Source: an uncultured Opitutaceae bacterium
GTDB lineage: Bacteria; Verrucomicrobiota; Verrucomicrobiia; Opitutales; Opitutaceae
Assembly: GCA_903885525.1 (NCBI GenBank)
Contig: CAISJA010000058.1
Coordinates: forward strand, 1 to 6,726
Direction of reading: 5' to 3'
Length of the DNA: 6,726 nucleotides
A program made the translations under genes and the position numbers. Positions within the stretch are counted from its first letter, which is position 1. Each line of letters opens with the position of its first letter. Under the pieces are notes generated by a model. The model saw only the letters and a program-made list of their open reading frames with translations. It was not told where the DNA came from and did not search any database. Below, one piece after another: positions 1 to 4,818 of this stretch.

Positions 1-252
1 CATCTCCGGATCGGCACCCACGATGACAAAGGAGCGCGACGTGGCCAGCAGGTCCCCCTTGGCATCCAGAATCGTGCCGCGCCGGGCGTGTTCCACCACG
101 ATCTGCCGGCGGGCCTTGTCCACGAAATGCAACAGCTCGTCGCGCTCCAGCACATGCAGGAAGACGAGCCGTCCGGCGATCGCCGAGAAGCACGCCAGCA
201 CGACGGCCGCAAGCAGCGTCATCCGCAGGTTGGAGGCAAAGCCCTTCGACAT
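1..252 (-). CDS. ftsI: Septal penicillin-binding protein (FtsI/PBP3-like), N-terminal part only
   Basis: First 84 residues of a class B penicillin-binding protein, the transpeptidase that cross-links septal peptidoglycan. The gene starts at an ATG (250-252) and runs off the window at base 1 with the frame open. Seen: a short basic cytoplasmic start, one hydrophobic segment at about residues 11-34 (signal anchor), then RRGTILDAKGDLLATS at residues 58-73. That is the RGxIxDxxGxxLA signature opening the PBP dimerisation domain; the catalytic SxxK lies beyond the edge. It begins 3 nt after the FtsL-like gene stops, in the usual dcw order (mraZ, rsmH, ftsL, ftsI), so it is almost certainly cotranscribed. 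Position in the operon favours FtsI over the elongation PBP2; the visible residues alone cannot separate them. No Shine-Dalgarno is visible; translation may be coupled to the preceding stop. Confidence 0.88.
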   Translation of the reverse strand, partial: MSKGFASNLRMTLLAAVVLACFSAIAGRLVFLHVLERDELLHFVDKARRQIVVEHARRGTILDAKGDLLATSRSFVIVGADPEM

Positions 253-255
253 GGT

Positions 256-663
256 TCAGCGGGTGTAGGAGGCCTGGACGACCCGGAATCGGAAGGCGGG
301 ACTGTTTTCCGGCCCGAGGGAAAAAGCCTCGCGGTTGCGCTTGGACGCCAGGCGCAGCTCGGGCGATTCCTCGACCCGGACCACCTGCAGCTCGCGCGGG
401 GCGGTCAGGCCGAGGCGCATCGCCTCGTTGCGGCGCAGCAGTTCGGCGGGCGAAAGCGCGGTGGCGACCTGGGCGTTGACTTCGTCCAGGCGGCGCGCGA
501 TGTCGGCCAGCCGGTGTTCGACCGCCCGGCTGCGGTTGGCCGTGGCGAAAATCTCCTGGCGCACGTAGACGGCACCGAGCCCGAGGGTCCCCGCAAAGAT
601 GAGCAGGCCGAGCGTGAGGGTGACCAGCTTGTTGACGAAGGCGTTCGGAGGAGGCGGGCGCAT
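256..663 (-). CDS. ftsL: FtsL-like small bitopic cell-division protein
   Basis: A 135-residue protein with the architecture of FtsL, the small divisome protein that works with FtsB/FtsQ and activates FtsW-FtsI. Seen: a proline-rich cytoplasmic tip (RPPPPN), one transmembrane segment at about residues 13-34 (LVTLTLGLLIFAGTLGLGAV), and a helical, charged stretch at about 36-68 compatible with a coiled coil. Next comes NEAMRLGLTAPRELQVVRV (79-97), resembling the A-xx-LGL-xxP end of FtsL family members, and then a charged tail of about 35 residues. FtsL diverges quickly, so the name rests mainly on size, topology and place between rsmH and a septal PBP. It starts 7 nt after the rsmH stop and ends 3 nt before ftsI. 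No ribosome binding site is visible; the ATG is preceded by GCCC. Confidence 0.72.
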   Translation of the reverse strand: MRPPPPNAFVNKLVTLTLGLLIFAGTLGLGAVYVRQEIFATANRSRAVEHRLADIARRLDEVNAQVATALSPAELLRRNEAMRLGLTAPRELQVVRVEESPELRLASKRNREAFSLGPENSPAFRFRVVQASYTR

Positions 664-670
664 GGGCGGA

Positions 671-1627
671 TCAGAGCTTGCGCAGCACCCGCAGCTTGGC
701 GGAGCGGCTGCGGGGGTTGGCGGCGATTTCGGAGGCGGAAGGAAGGTGCGGCTTGCGGGTGAGCGGGTCGGCGTACTTCGCCCGCAGCTGCTGCGGCGTG
801 GAGTCGTTCTCGTCGACGGGCAGACCGCACAGGCGGCGGAAAAAGTGCTTCACCGGCCGGTCCTCCAGGGAGTGAAAGCTGATGACGACGAGGACACCGC
901 CTGGGGCGAGTTTGCCAAAGGCGACCGGCAGGGCACGGTCGATGGCGCCCAGCTCGTCGTTCACCGCGATGCGGATGCCCTGGAAGGATCTGGTTGCGGG
1001 ATGAAGGCGGCTTTCGCGGCGGGCGGCCGCCGGGATCGCGTCGGCGATGACCCCGGCCAGGCTCGCGGTCCGGGCCAGCCGACCGGAACCCCTGGCCTCC
1101 TCGATCGCCGGCACGACACGGCGCCAGTGGTGTTCTTCGCCCCAGTCGCGGATGGCGCGGACCAGATCGGCGTGGGTGCAGCGCTCCAGCCATTCTCCGG
1201 CCGGCAGCCCGATGCGGGGATCCAGCCTCATGTCGGCCTCGGCATCCTGCCGGAAGGAAAAGCCCCGGCCCGCTTCGTCGAGCTGGAAGGACGAGACGCC
1301 GAGATCGAAGAGAATGCCGTCGAAGCCGCTTTCCGGCAGAGCGGCCAGCTCACCGAAGTTGAGGTCGACAAAACGAAAGCTGTCTGGGTACTCCCCGGCC
1401 AGGGCGGCGGCCCGGGGTTGCGCGGCGGGATCGCGGTCGAGGGCGGTGACCTGCGCCCCGGCGGCCAGGATGGCGCGCGTGTGCCCTCCCCCGCCAAAGG
1501 TGCAGTCCAACATCCGCTGACCGGCACGCGGCGCGAGGAAATCGAGCACCTCCTGCCTCATGACCGGCTGGTGCCCTGGAGAGCTCACGGTGGAAAGGGC
1601 CGGCTCAAGCTGAACGGAGACGGTCAT
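671..1627 (-). CDS. rsmH: 16S rRNA (cytosine(1402)-N4)-methyltransferase RsmH (MraW)
   Basis: 318 residues, close to the family's usual 300-320. RsmH uses S-adenosylmethionine to methylate N4 of C1402 in 16S rRNA, in the ribosomal P site. Seen in order: HQPVM-xx-EVLDFL (19-31), the N-terminal family signature; DCTFGGGGHT (41-50), the SAM-binding glycine loop; ALDRDP (62-67), the acidic end of strand beta 2; ILFDLGVSSFQLD (105-117) followed by RGFSF and DMRLDPR; HPATRSFQGIRIAVNDEL (209-226), a hallmark of the family's inserted domain; VVISFHSLEDRPVKHFF (247-263); and NPRSRSAKLRVLRKL at the C-terminus. All key motifs are present and nothing looks damaged. It is the second well-supported gene of the operon, 126 nt after mraZ and 7 nt before the FtsL-like gene. 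The ATG at 1625-1627 lies a plausible distance before HQPVM, but no Shine-Dalgarno precedes it; a small ORF overlaps the start and could couple translation. Confidence 0.97.
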   Translation of the reverse strand: MTVSVQLEPALSTVSSPGHQPVMRQEVLDFLAPRAGQRMLDCTFGGGGHTRAILAAGAQVTALDRDPAAQPRAAALAGEYPDSFRFVDLNFGELAALPESGFDGILFDLGVSSFQLDEAGRGFSFRQDAEADMRLDPRIGLPAGEWLERCTHADLVRAIRDWGEEHHWRRVVPAIEEARGSGRLARTASLAGVIADAIPAAARRESRLHPATRSFQGIRIAVNDELGAIDRALPVAFGKLAPGGVLVVISFHSLEDRPVKHFFRRLCGLPVDENDSTPQQLRAKYADPLTRKPHLPSASEIAANPRSRSAKLRVLRKL

Positions 1628-1751
1628 GGAGCCTGCGGCTGCGGAGGATGGTGACGCGGGGGCTGGCGCGACGGTGACCGGCGCCGACCAGCACGAGCTT
1701 GAGCAGCGGCTGGATCCGGATCGGCAAGGTGGAGGGCGTGGCCGGGAGCAT
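1605..1751 (-). CDS. Possible small protein (48 aa) between mraZ and rsmH
   Basis: An ATG-started ORF begins 2 nt after the mraZ stop, covers the otherwise empty 126-nt gap, and stops 23 nt inside rsmH in a different frame. The product would be basic: MLPATPSTLPIRIQ, a short hydrophobic patch LLKLVLVG at about residues 15-22, then many arginines. I recognise no family. In its favour are the spacing (stop-start and overlap, as in coupled operons) and the CC directly before the ATG, shared by all clear genes here. Against it are its small size, arginine-rich composition typical of chance ORFs in GC-rich DNA, and lack of a ribosome binding site. It may be a coupling leader rather than a functional protein, or may not be translated. 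Confidence 0.28.
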   Translation of the reverse strand: MLPATPSTLPIRIQPLLKLVLVGAGHRRASPRVTILRSRRLHDRLRSA

Positions 1752-1753
1752 GG

Positions 1754-2206
1754 TCACAGTCCGATGCGGCGCATCATGTCGCCGAAGTTCTCGCCCGACG
1801 TGGCGCGCTGCATATCCTGCCAGCGCGACGGGCTCATGATGTTGAAGGTGTCGCCCATGCCGCAAAGGACCGAATCCTTGGCGATGCCGGCGTGCTTGAG
1901 CAGATCGCTCCCCATCCCAAAACGACCCTGCTTATCGAAGGTAAAGGACTGGGCATCCGAAAAAATGCGCGCCTTCACGGCCTGGGCTTCGCGGTCGGAC
2001 AAACGCATTTCCGAAACCTGAGCCAGCAGCTTCTCCACCCGGGCCGGAGGCAGCACCGCGACATAGCCATCCGGATGCGGGATGGCCAAAAACGTCTCCG
2101 CGTCCGTGTGGGCCCAGCGCCAGACCGACGGAATCGTGAGACGATTCTTGTCGTCGAGCGTGTGCTCAAAACGGCCGGAATAAACGGTTGTGCCTGTTTG
2201 CGCCAT
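1754..2206 (-). CDS. mraZ: Transcriptional regulator MraZ, first gene of the dcw operon
   Basis: 150 residues from the chosen start. MraZ is a ring-forming, AbrB-fold DNA-binding protein that in Escherichia coli represses its own dcw operon. Two copies of the MraZ/AbrB half-domain are visible: YSGRFEHTLDDKNRLTIPSVWR (residues 9-30, carrying the DxKxRLxIP motif) and FTFDKQGRFGMGSDLLKHAGI (about 87-107), the second DxxGR repeat. The open frame extends upstream to a GTG at 2263, but those 19 codons run through the operator repeats and the family normally begins a few residues before YxGxF, so the ATG at 2204-2206 is preferred. It is preceded by CCCC, not a Shine-Dalgarno. The following well-supported gene is rsmH, as in most bacteria. 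The C-terminus (FGDMMRRIGL) appears complete. Confidence 0.95.
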   Translation of the reverse strand: MAQTGTTVYSGRFEHTLDDKNRLTIPSVWRWAHTDAETFLAIPHPDGYVAVLPPARVEKLLAQVSEMRLSDREAQAVKARIFSDAQSFTFDKQGRFGMGSDLLKHAGIAKDSVLCGMGDTFNIMSPSRWQDMQRATSGENFGDMMRRIGL

Positions 2207-2232
2207 GGGGGTGAGGGTCCAGGAAACGTATT

Positions 2233-2267
2233 CCCCAGAACGCCCCATTTCTCCCCATTTCACTCCA
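2233..2267 (-). promoter_or_regulatory. MraZ operator: four TGGRG direct repeats, 10-bp period
   Basis: Reading the minus strand towards mraZ, TGGAG (2267-2263), TGGGG (2257-2253), TGGGG (2247-2243) and TGGGG (2237-2233) recur at exactly 10-bp steps, so all fall on one face of the helix. The last ends 26 nt before the mraZ ATG. Known MraZ sites are arrays of TGGG(A/G) words separated by 5 bp upstream of mraZ, bound by the MraZ ring; this array fits that rule with a fourth, slightly degenerate copy. Inference: MraZ autoregulates the operon here. Confidence 0.9.
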
Positions 2268-2276
2268 TCCAGTCAA
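2247..2276 (-). promoter_or_regulatory. Candidate mraZ/dcw promoter overlapping the operator
   Basis: TTGACT at 2276-2271 (minus strand) is a 5/6 match to a -35 hexamer. Only a poor -10 candidate, AGAAAT (2252-2247), follows at 18-bp spacing, lying inside the MraZ repeats. If used, it would give a leader of about 30-40 nt and let MraZ block RNA polymerase directly. The -10 is weak, so a promoter further upstream remains possible. Confidence 0.25.
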
Positions 2277-2291
2277 GAACAGACCGACCTC

Positions 2292-2314
2292 TTTCGACGA
2301 AAACTTGTTCACAA
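2292..2314. promoter_or_regulatory. Two adjacent small palindromes upstream of mraZ
   Basis: TTTCGACGAAA (2292-2302) is a perfect inverted repeat around a central A. TTGTTCACAA (2305-2314) has inverted arms TTGT/ACAA and resembles a degenerate DnaA box (TTRTNCACA). Their centres are 12-13 bp apart, 25-50 bp upstream of the MraZ repeats. They could bind a regulator, but short palindromes also arise by chance and nothing else supports a site. Confidence 0.2.
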
Positions 2315-2334
2315 TTCACCCGCCTTTGCCGTGC

Positions 2335-2380
2335 GGCGGATTAAATCCGGGGACATCGGCGGATTAAATGTGGGGACATC
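2335..2380. repeat. Two abutting 23-bp tandem repeats
   Basis: Unit 1 (2335-2357) and unit 2 (2358-2380) abut with no spacer and match at 21 of 23 positions. Each reads GGCGGATTAAAT, then two variable bases (CC or GT), then GGGGACATC. Words of the type ATTAAAT..GGGGACA are, from memory, common beside REP-associated (Y1) transposase genes and other small mobile repeats; no such gene is in the window. It is probably a remnant or target of a small repeat element. Confidence 0.8.
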
Positions 2381-2683
2381 GAAAAATCAGCCCGGCGGCG
2401 ATCCTCGCCCCTCATACAGCGAAGTGTTACCAACCGCCCTGGCGTCGCAGGAAGTGCCGTGATTGGGCCGAGTTGATGTCGTAGTGGTGGGCGGGGTTGT
2501 GATGGGAGTGTGGCTGGAGTGCCGTCTGTGCCGCCCAGTGCCGTGCTCCTTTTCATCTTTACCTTCCCTGAACCGAGTACCGTGGATTGGGAGTGCCGTG
2601 GAAATCCCCTCTTCCCTCACCGGGGGCCTTCGGGCAGGAAGGCGGGCTATGTTTTCTACCCCGGTTCAGTTCATGCGTGATGA
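2381..2683. other. Intergenic region with no recognisable gene
   Basis: No ORF here looks like a protein on either strand; the open frames give low-complexity products without recognisable motifs. It holds part of a cluster of AGTGCCGTG-like words and a hairpin at 2626-2643 (GCCTTC/GAAGGC, 6-nt loop) without a convincing U tract. A second small hairpin (2397-2409, GGCGA/TCGCC) lies 10 nt from a short minus-strand T run. The stretch looks like decayed DNA leading into the pseudogene. Confidence 0.6.
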
Positions 2684-2702
2684 CGAGGAGTTGGGTGCCG
2701 TG
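2453..2702 (+). repeat. Cluster of six AGTGCCGTG-like words
   Basis: The words are AGTGCCGTG at 2453, 2537 and 2592, AGTGCCGT at 2518 (next base C), AGTACCGTG at 2576 and GGTGCCGTG at 2694, all in one orientation. Two belong to a 16-bp-period pair (2575-2590 and 2591-2606) whose first 12 bases match at 11 positions. Spacing is otherwise irregular (65, 19, 39, 16, 102 bp). The words could be fragments of an old repeat or a protein-binding word; function unknown. Confidence 0.5.
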
Positions 2703-2966
2703 CTTTTTCGCTCAAGCAGCACTGCTGTCCGCACTGCGGGTGCCGGGGCGCGCTGAACCGCCACAGCGTACTGCGCGGGAACAACCCCGCGGTGGTGGCC
2801 GGGCAGGTCGCCCGGGGCCAACGGGTGTTCTGCTCTGATCGCGGCCGGCGCGGTGGCTGCGGCAAAACTTCCCCTCTGTTCCTCAGCGGCGTGCTGCCGC
2901 GCCACACCTTCCATGCGTCTTTGGGTGGGCACTGCTGCTCAAGCTGCTCGGGGGCATGGTCATTCC
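2684..2966 (+). pseudogene. Remnant of a zinc-ribbon, transposase-like protein (frameshifted, truncated)
   Basis: This is the only protein-like signal on the plus strand. From 2711 the frame reads LKQHCCPHCGCRGALNRHS, with CPHC encoded at 2726-2737. It continues through RGQRVFCSDRGRRGGCGKT, whose cysteines are encoded at 2831 and 2858, then FLSGVLPRHTFHAS. Paired CxxC / CxnC knuckles with this linker resemble the N-terminal zinc ribbon of transposase-like proteins. Near 2915-2925 the sensible frame changes: afterwards a different phase reads FGWALLLKLLGGMV, a plausible continuation, whereas the original frame degenerates. Upstream the frame hits TGA at 2681 with no convincing start, and downstream homology fades by about 2966, before the tRNA. 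Inference: decayed remnant of a mobile-element gene. The family assignment is from memory and the exact ends are uncertain. Confidence 0.55.
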
Positions 2967-3031
2967 TTCATATACCGAGACCAAAGCCGGCCTGTTCCCC
3001 ATCAATTGTCGAGGTCATGCACAATCCAGCA

Positions 3032-3052
3032 TCCACCAGTTAAGCTGGTGGA
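3032..3052 (-). terminator. Hairpin just downstream of tRNA-Cys, possible terminator
   Basis: TCCACCAG (3032-3039) and CTGGTGGA (3045-3052) form a perfect 8-bp stem with a 5-nt loop, starting 3 nt beyond the encoded CCA of the tRNA. There is no U tract after it on the minus strand (the next bases read TGCTGGATTG), so it is not a canonical intrinsic terminator. It may instead act as an RNA-end or processing structure. Confidence 0.4.
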
Positions 3053-3055
3053 AGT

Positions 3056-3130
3056 TGGAGGTGCGGGGCGGAATCGAACCGCCGGATAGAGCTTTTGCAG
3101 AGCTCGGCCTTACCACTTGGCTACCGCACC
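3056..3130 (-). tRNA. tRNA-Cys (anticodon GCA), CCA encoded
   Basis: Minus strand, 72 nt plus encoded CCA (3056-3058). A full cloverleaf can be drawn: acceptor GGTGCGG (3130-3124) pairs with CCGCACC; the D arm is GCC/GGC around AAGTGGTAA; the anticodon stem GAGCT/AGCTC encloses CTGCAAA, giving anticodon GCA; the variable loop is TATCC; the T arm is GGCGG-TTCGATT-CCGCC; the discriminator base is U, as expected for cysteine. All stems are perfectly paired, so the gene looks functional. It reads UGC/UGU codons. It lies between the chemotaxis gene and the pseudogene; no clear promoter is seen in the 92 nt upstream, which contain only a GCAAGT/ACTTGC inverted repeat (3177-3201). Confidence 0.97.
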
Positions 3131-3222
3131 GTCCGGAGAAACGGAGTGCGCAAGCTGGGCCATGTTTCCGGCCGGCGCAAGTCCCGAAATCAGCAACTTG
3201 CACCCGGAGCCGGCGCGCGGGT

Positions 3223-4173
3223 TCAGCGGCGCACGTTGGCGATCCGCTGGGCCACCTGCTGGGTATGGTCGGCCACGGACGTGATATTGCTGCTGATCTC
3301 CCGGGTGGCCTTGACCTGTTCCTCGACAGCCACGGCGATCGAGCTGGCGTTGGCGTCGACCTGCTGGATCGTCCGGCTGACATTTTCAATGATGCCGGCC
3401 ACCCCTTCGACGGTCTTGAGCATGGCGAGGACTTCCATGCTGATCTCCTCGGTGGCCTTCTTGGTGTTGCGGGAGAGTTCCTTCACCTCCCCCGCCACCA
3501 CGGCGAAGCCTTTGCCGGCCTCGCCGGCCCGGGCGGCCTCGATGGTGGCGTTGAGGGCGAGCAGATTGGTCTGCCCGGCCACCTTGCTGATCAACGTGAC
3601 GATGTTCTCGATCTTGCCGGCGGCGGCGTTCAGGGCGCGGACGGTTTCCGTGGCCTGGCGCACCGCGCCGACCGCGCTGACCGTATGCTGGGTGGCCTCG
3701 CCGGCCTGGCGCGCGATCTCCGACGTGGTCACGTTCAATTCTTCGCAGGCGGCGGCCACCCCTTGGGCGCTGGAGGTGGTTTCGTCGGCCAAACCGGCCA
3801 CGAATTTGAGCTGGCTGCTGCCTTCCCGCATCTTGACACCGGCGGCGTTGATGACGCCGGCGCTCTGCCGGTAGGCTCCTTTGAGGCCCCGTTGCAGGAT
3901 GGGGCGGTGAAAGCGATCGCGGCTGCATTCCTCCATCGCGGCGGAGGCTTCGCGGACAAAGGAGTCCGCGATGTCGAGCATGCGGTTGATCTCGGTGTAG
4001 AGGGAGGCGGCGGCGTGCTGCGGATCGGCGCCCACGATGCGGGCTTCCAGATCGCCGCTGGCGGCCCGGCGGCAGACCTCGGTGATTTGTTCCAATTCAG
4101 CCCGGGAGATGCTGATCCGGTCGCCGGCGGCAACCTCGGACGGAGAGCGGGCAGAAACTTCGGGAGGGTTCAT
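3223..4173 (-). CDS. Soluble methyl-accepting chemotaxis signalling protein (no membrane segment)
   Basis: 316 residues with a receptor signalling domain but no transmembrane or recognisable ligand-binding domain, so probably cytoplasmic. Residues about 25-110 are a helical HAMP-like linker region (ASGDLEARI at 38-46, INRMLDIADSFVREA at 62-76, ending in VINAA). Residues 115-312 form the coiled-coil rod. Its hairpin tip, NLLALNATIEAARAGEAGKG (203-222) followed by FAVVAGEVKELS, is the canonical CheA/CheW contact region. AVEEQVKATREISSNI (282-297) is typical of the descending helix. The rod is shorter than in full-length chemoreceptors and no clear methylation consensus was identified. The ATG lies 2 nt after the stop of the Aer-like PAS gene, implying coupled translation. 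Inference: it is the output half of a two-protein redox/energy-taxis receptor. No Shine-Dalgarno is visible; GACC precedes the ATG. Confidence 0.92.
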   Translation of the reverse strand: MNPPEVSARSPSEVAAGDRISISRAELEQITEVCRRAASGDLEARIVGADPQHAAASLYTEINRMLDIADSFVREASAAMEECSRDRFHRPILQRGLKGAYRQSAGVINAAGVKMREGSSQLKFVAGLADETTSSAQGVAAACEELNVTTSEIARQAGEATQHTVSAVGAVRQATETVRALNAAAGKIENIVTLISKVAGQTNLLALNATIEAARAGEAGKGFAVVAGEVKELSRNTKKATEEISMEVLAMLKTVEGVAGIIENVSRTIQQVDANASSIAVAVEEQVKATREISSNITSVADHTQQVAQRIANVRR

Positions 4174-4175
4174 GG

Positions 4176-4724
4176 TCAGGCGGTGAGGCTAGTTTGGTTC
4201 GAAAGGCTGAAGACGTACTGGGAGTAGTCGACTCCGGCGGCGGCCAGCTGGGCCTGCACGAGGGCGAGTCCGGCTGCGGCGGCTTCCTTGGGATTGGCGT
4301 GGCGCTTCTCCTCATTGAGCAGAGTGGTGTAAAGGGCGCGAACCTTGGGCATGGCGTCAGGGTAGGGCATCCGGCGGTTAGAGTGGTAGCCCACCGTGCG
4401 GCCATGGAGATCATAGCTGGGGGTGACATGGGCGAAGACCCAATACCCTTCGCCCCGCTTGTTCAGGTTCAGCACGTAGGCGAAAATCTCCTTTCCGCCC
4501 TGGATGGTATCCCAGAGCAGCTTGAACACGCAACGCGGCATCTCGGGATGCCGGATGAGGTTGTGGGGCTGGCCGAGGAGCTCCTGCTCCGTGTAGCCGG
4601 AAACACGAATGAAGACATCGTTCGTGTAGGTGATGATACCGCGCAGATCGGTCTTGCTGACGATAATTTCGTCGTCGCCAAAGACGATTTCGCGACCCGT
4701 GGGAGTGGGGTGGCTGAGGCTCAT
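4176..4724 (-). CDS. Stand-alone Aer-like PAS sensor protein (likely FAD-binding)
   Basis: 182 residues: one PAS domain (about 18-125) closely resembling the N-terminus of E. coli Aer, the FAD-containing redox receptor for aerotaxis. Seen: TDLRGIITYTNDVF (25-38), SGYTEQELLGQPHN (42-55), RHPEMP (58-63), FKLLW (67-71), and GYWVFAHVTPSYD in the core. By alignment to Aer from memory, residues linked to FAD binding are kept: N35 (Aer N34), R58, H59, F67 (F66), W71 (W70) and N86 (N85); Aer D60 is glutamate here and Aer W79 is isoleucine. After the PAS comes a helical tail (about 125-182) ending YSQYVFSL plus a few polar residues, with no membrane segment or HAMP domain. It stops 2 nt before the chemotaxis protein, so the two probably form one sensor. 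It starts 94 nt downstream of the hybrid kinase and may share its transcript. TTCC, not a Shine-Dalgarno, precedes the ATG. Confidence 0.9.
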   Translation of the reverse strand: MSLSHPTPTGREIVFGDDEIIVSKTDLRGIITYTNDVFIRVSGYTEQELLGQPHNLIRHPEMPRCVFKLLWDTIQGGKEIFAYVLNLNKRGEGYWVFAHVTPSYDLHGRTVGYHSNRRMPYPDAMPKVRALYTTLLNEEKRHANPKEAAAAGLALVQAQLAAAGVDYSQYVFSLSNQTSLTA

Positions 4725-4818
4725 GGAAAGAGGATTCCGGACATCGGGTGGGAAGTTAATTGTGCTATCGGCGCAAACCGGTCCAACTGTTGTTCTTTCT
4801 TGCTGGAAGTCGCCCGGA

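Noticed and set aside
405..1193. A 262-codon minus-strand frame overlapping rsmH and ftsL in another phase.
   Set aside because: Arginine/proline-rich frame-shadow product that conflicts with two well-supported genes.
599..1654. A 351-codon plus-strand frame opposite rsmH.
   Set aside because: The minus strand encodes an RsmH with all family motifs over the same bases; this frame is glycine-rich and shows no motif.
2207..2263. N-terminal extension of MraZ from a GTG at 2263.
   Set aside because: The extra 19 codons lie in the operator repeats, and MraZ proteins normally begin just before the YxGxF motif; the ATG at 2206 fits better.
2394..2409. GC-rich hairpin near a T run on the minus strand, as a terminator.
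   Set aside because: The 5-bp stem and the T run are separated by about 10 nt, too far for an intrinsic terminator.
2268..3055. CRISPR array or phage attachment site in the repeat-containing intergenic region.
   Set aside because: There are only two abutting 23-bp units with no spacers, no cas genes, and no second copy of a tRNA 3' end in the window.
2956..4227. A 423-codon open frame on the plus strand, rich in glycine, aspartate and histidine.
   Set aside because: It runs through the tRNA-Cys gene and then antisense to the convincing MCP gene. Its low-complexity composition is what the reverse strand of a GC-rich gene gives, and it has no recognisable motif.
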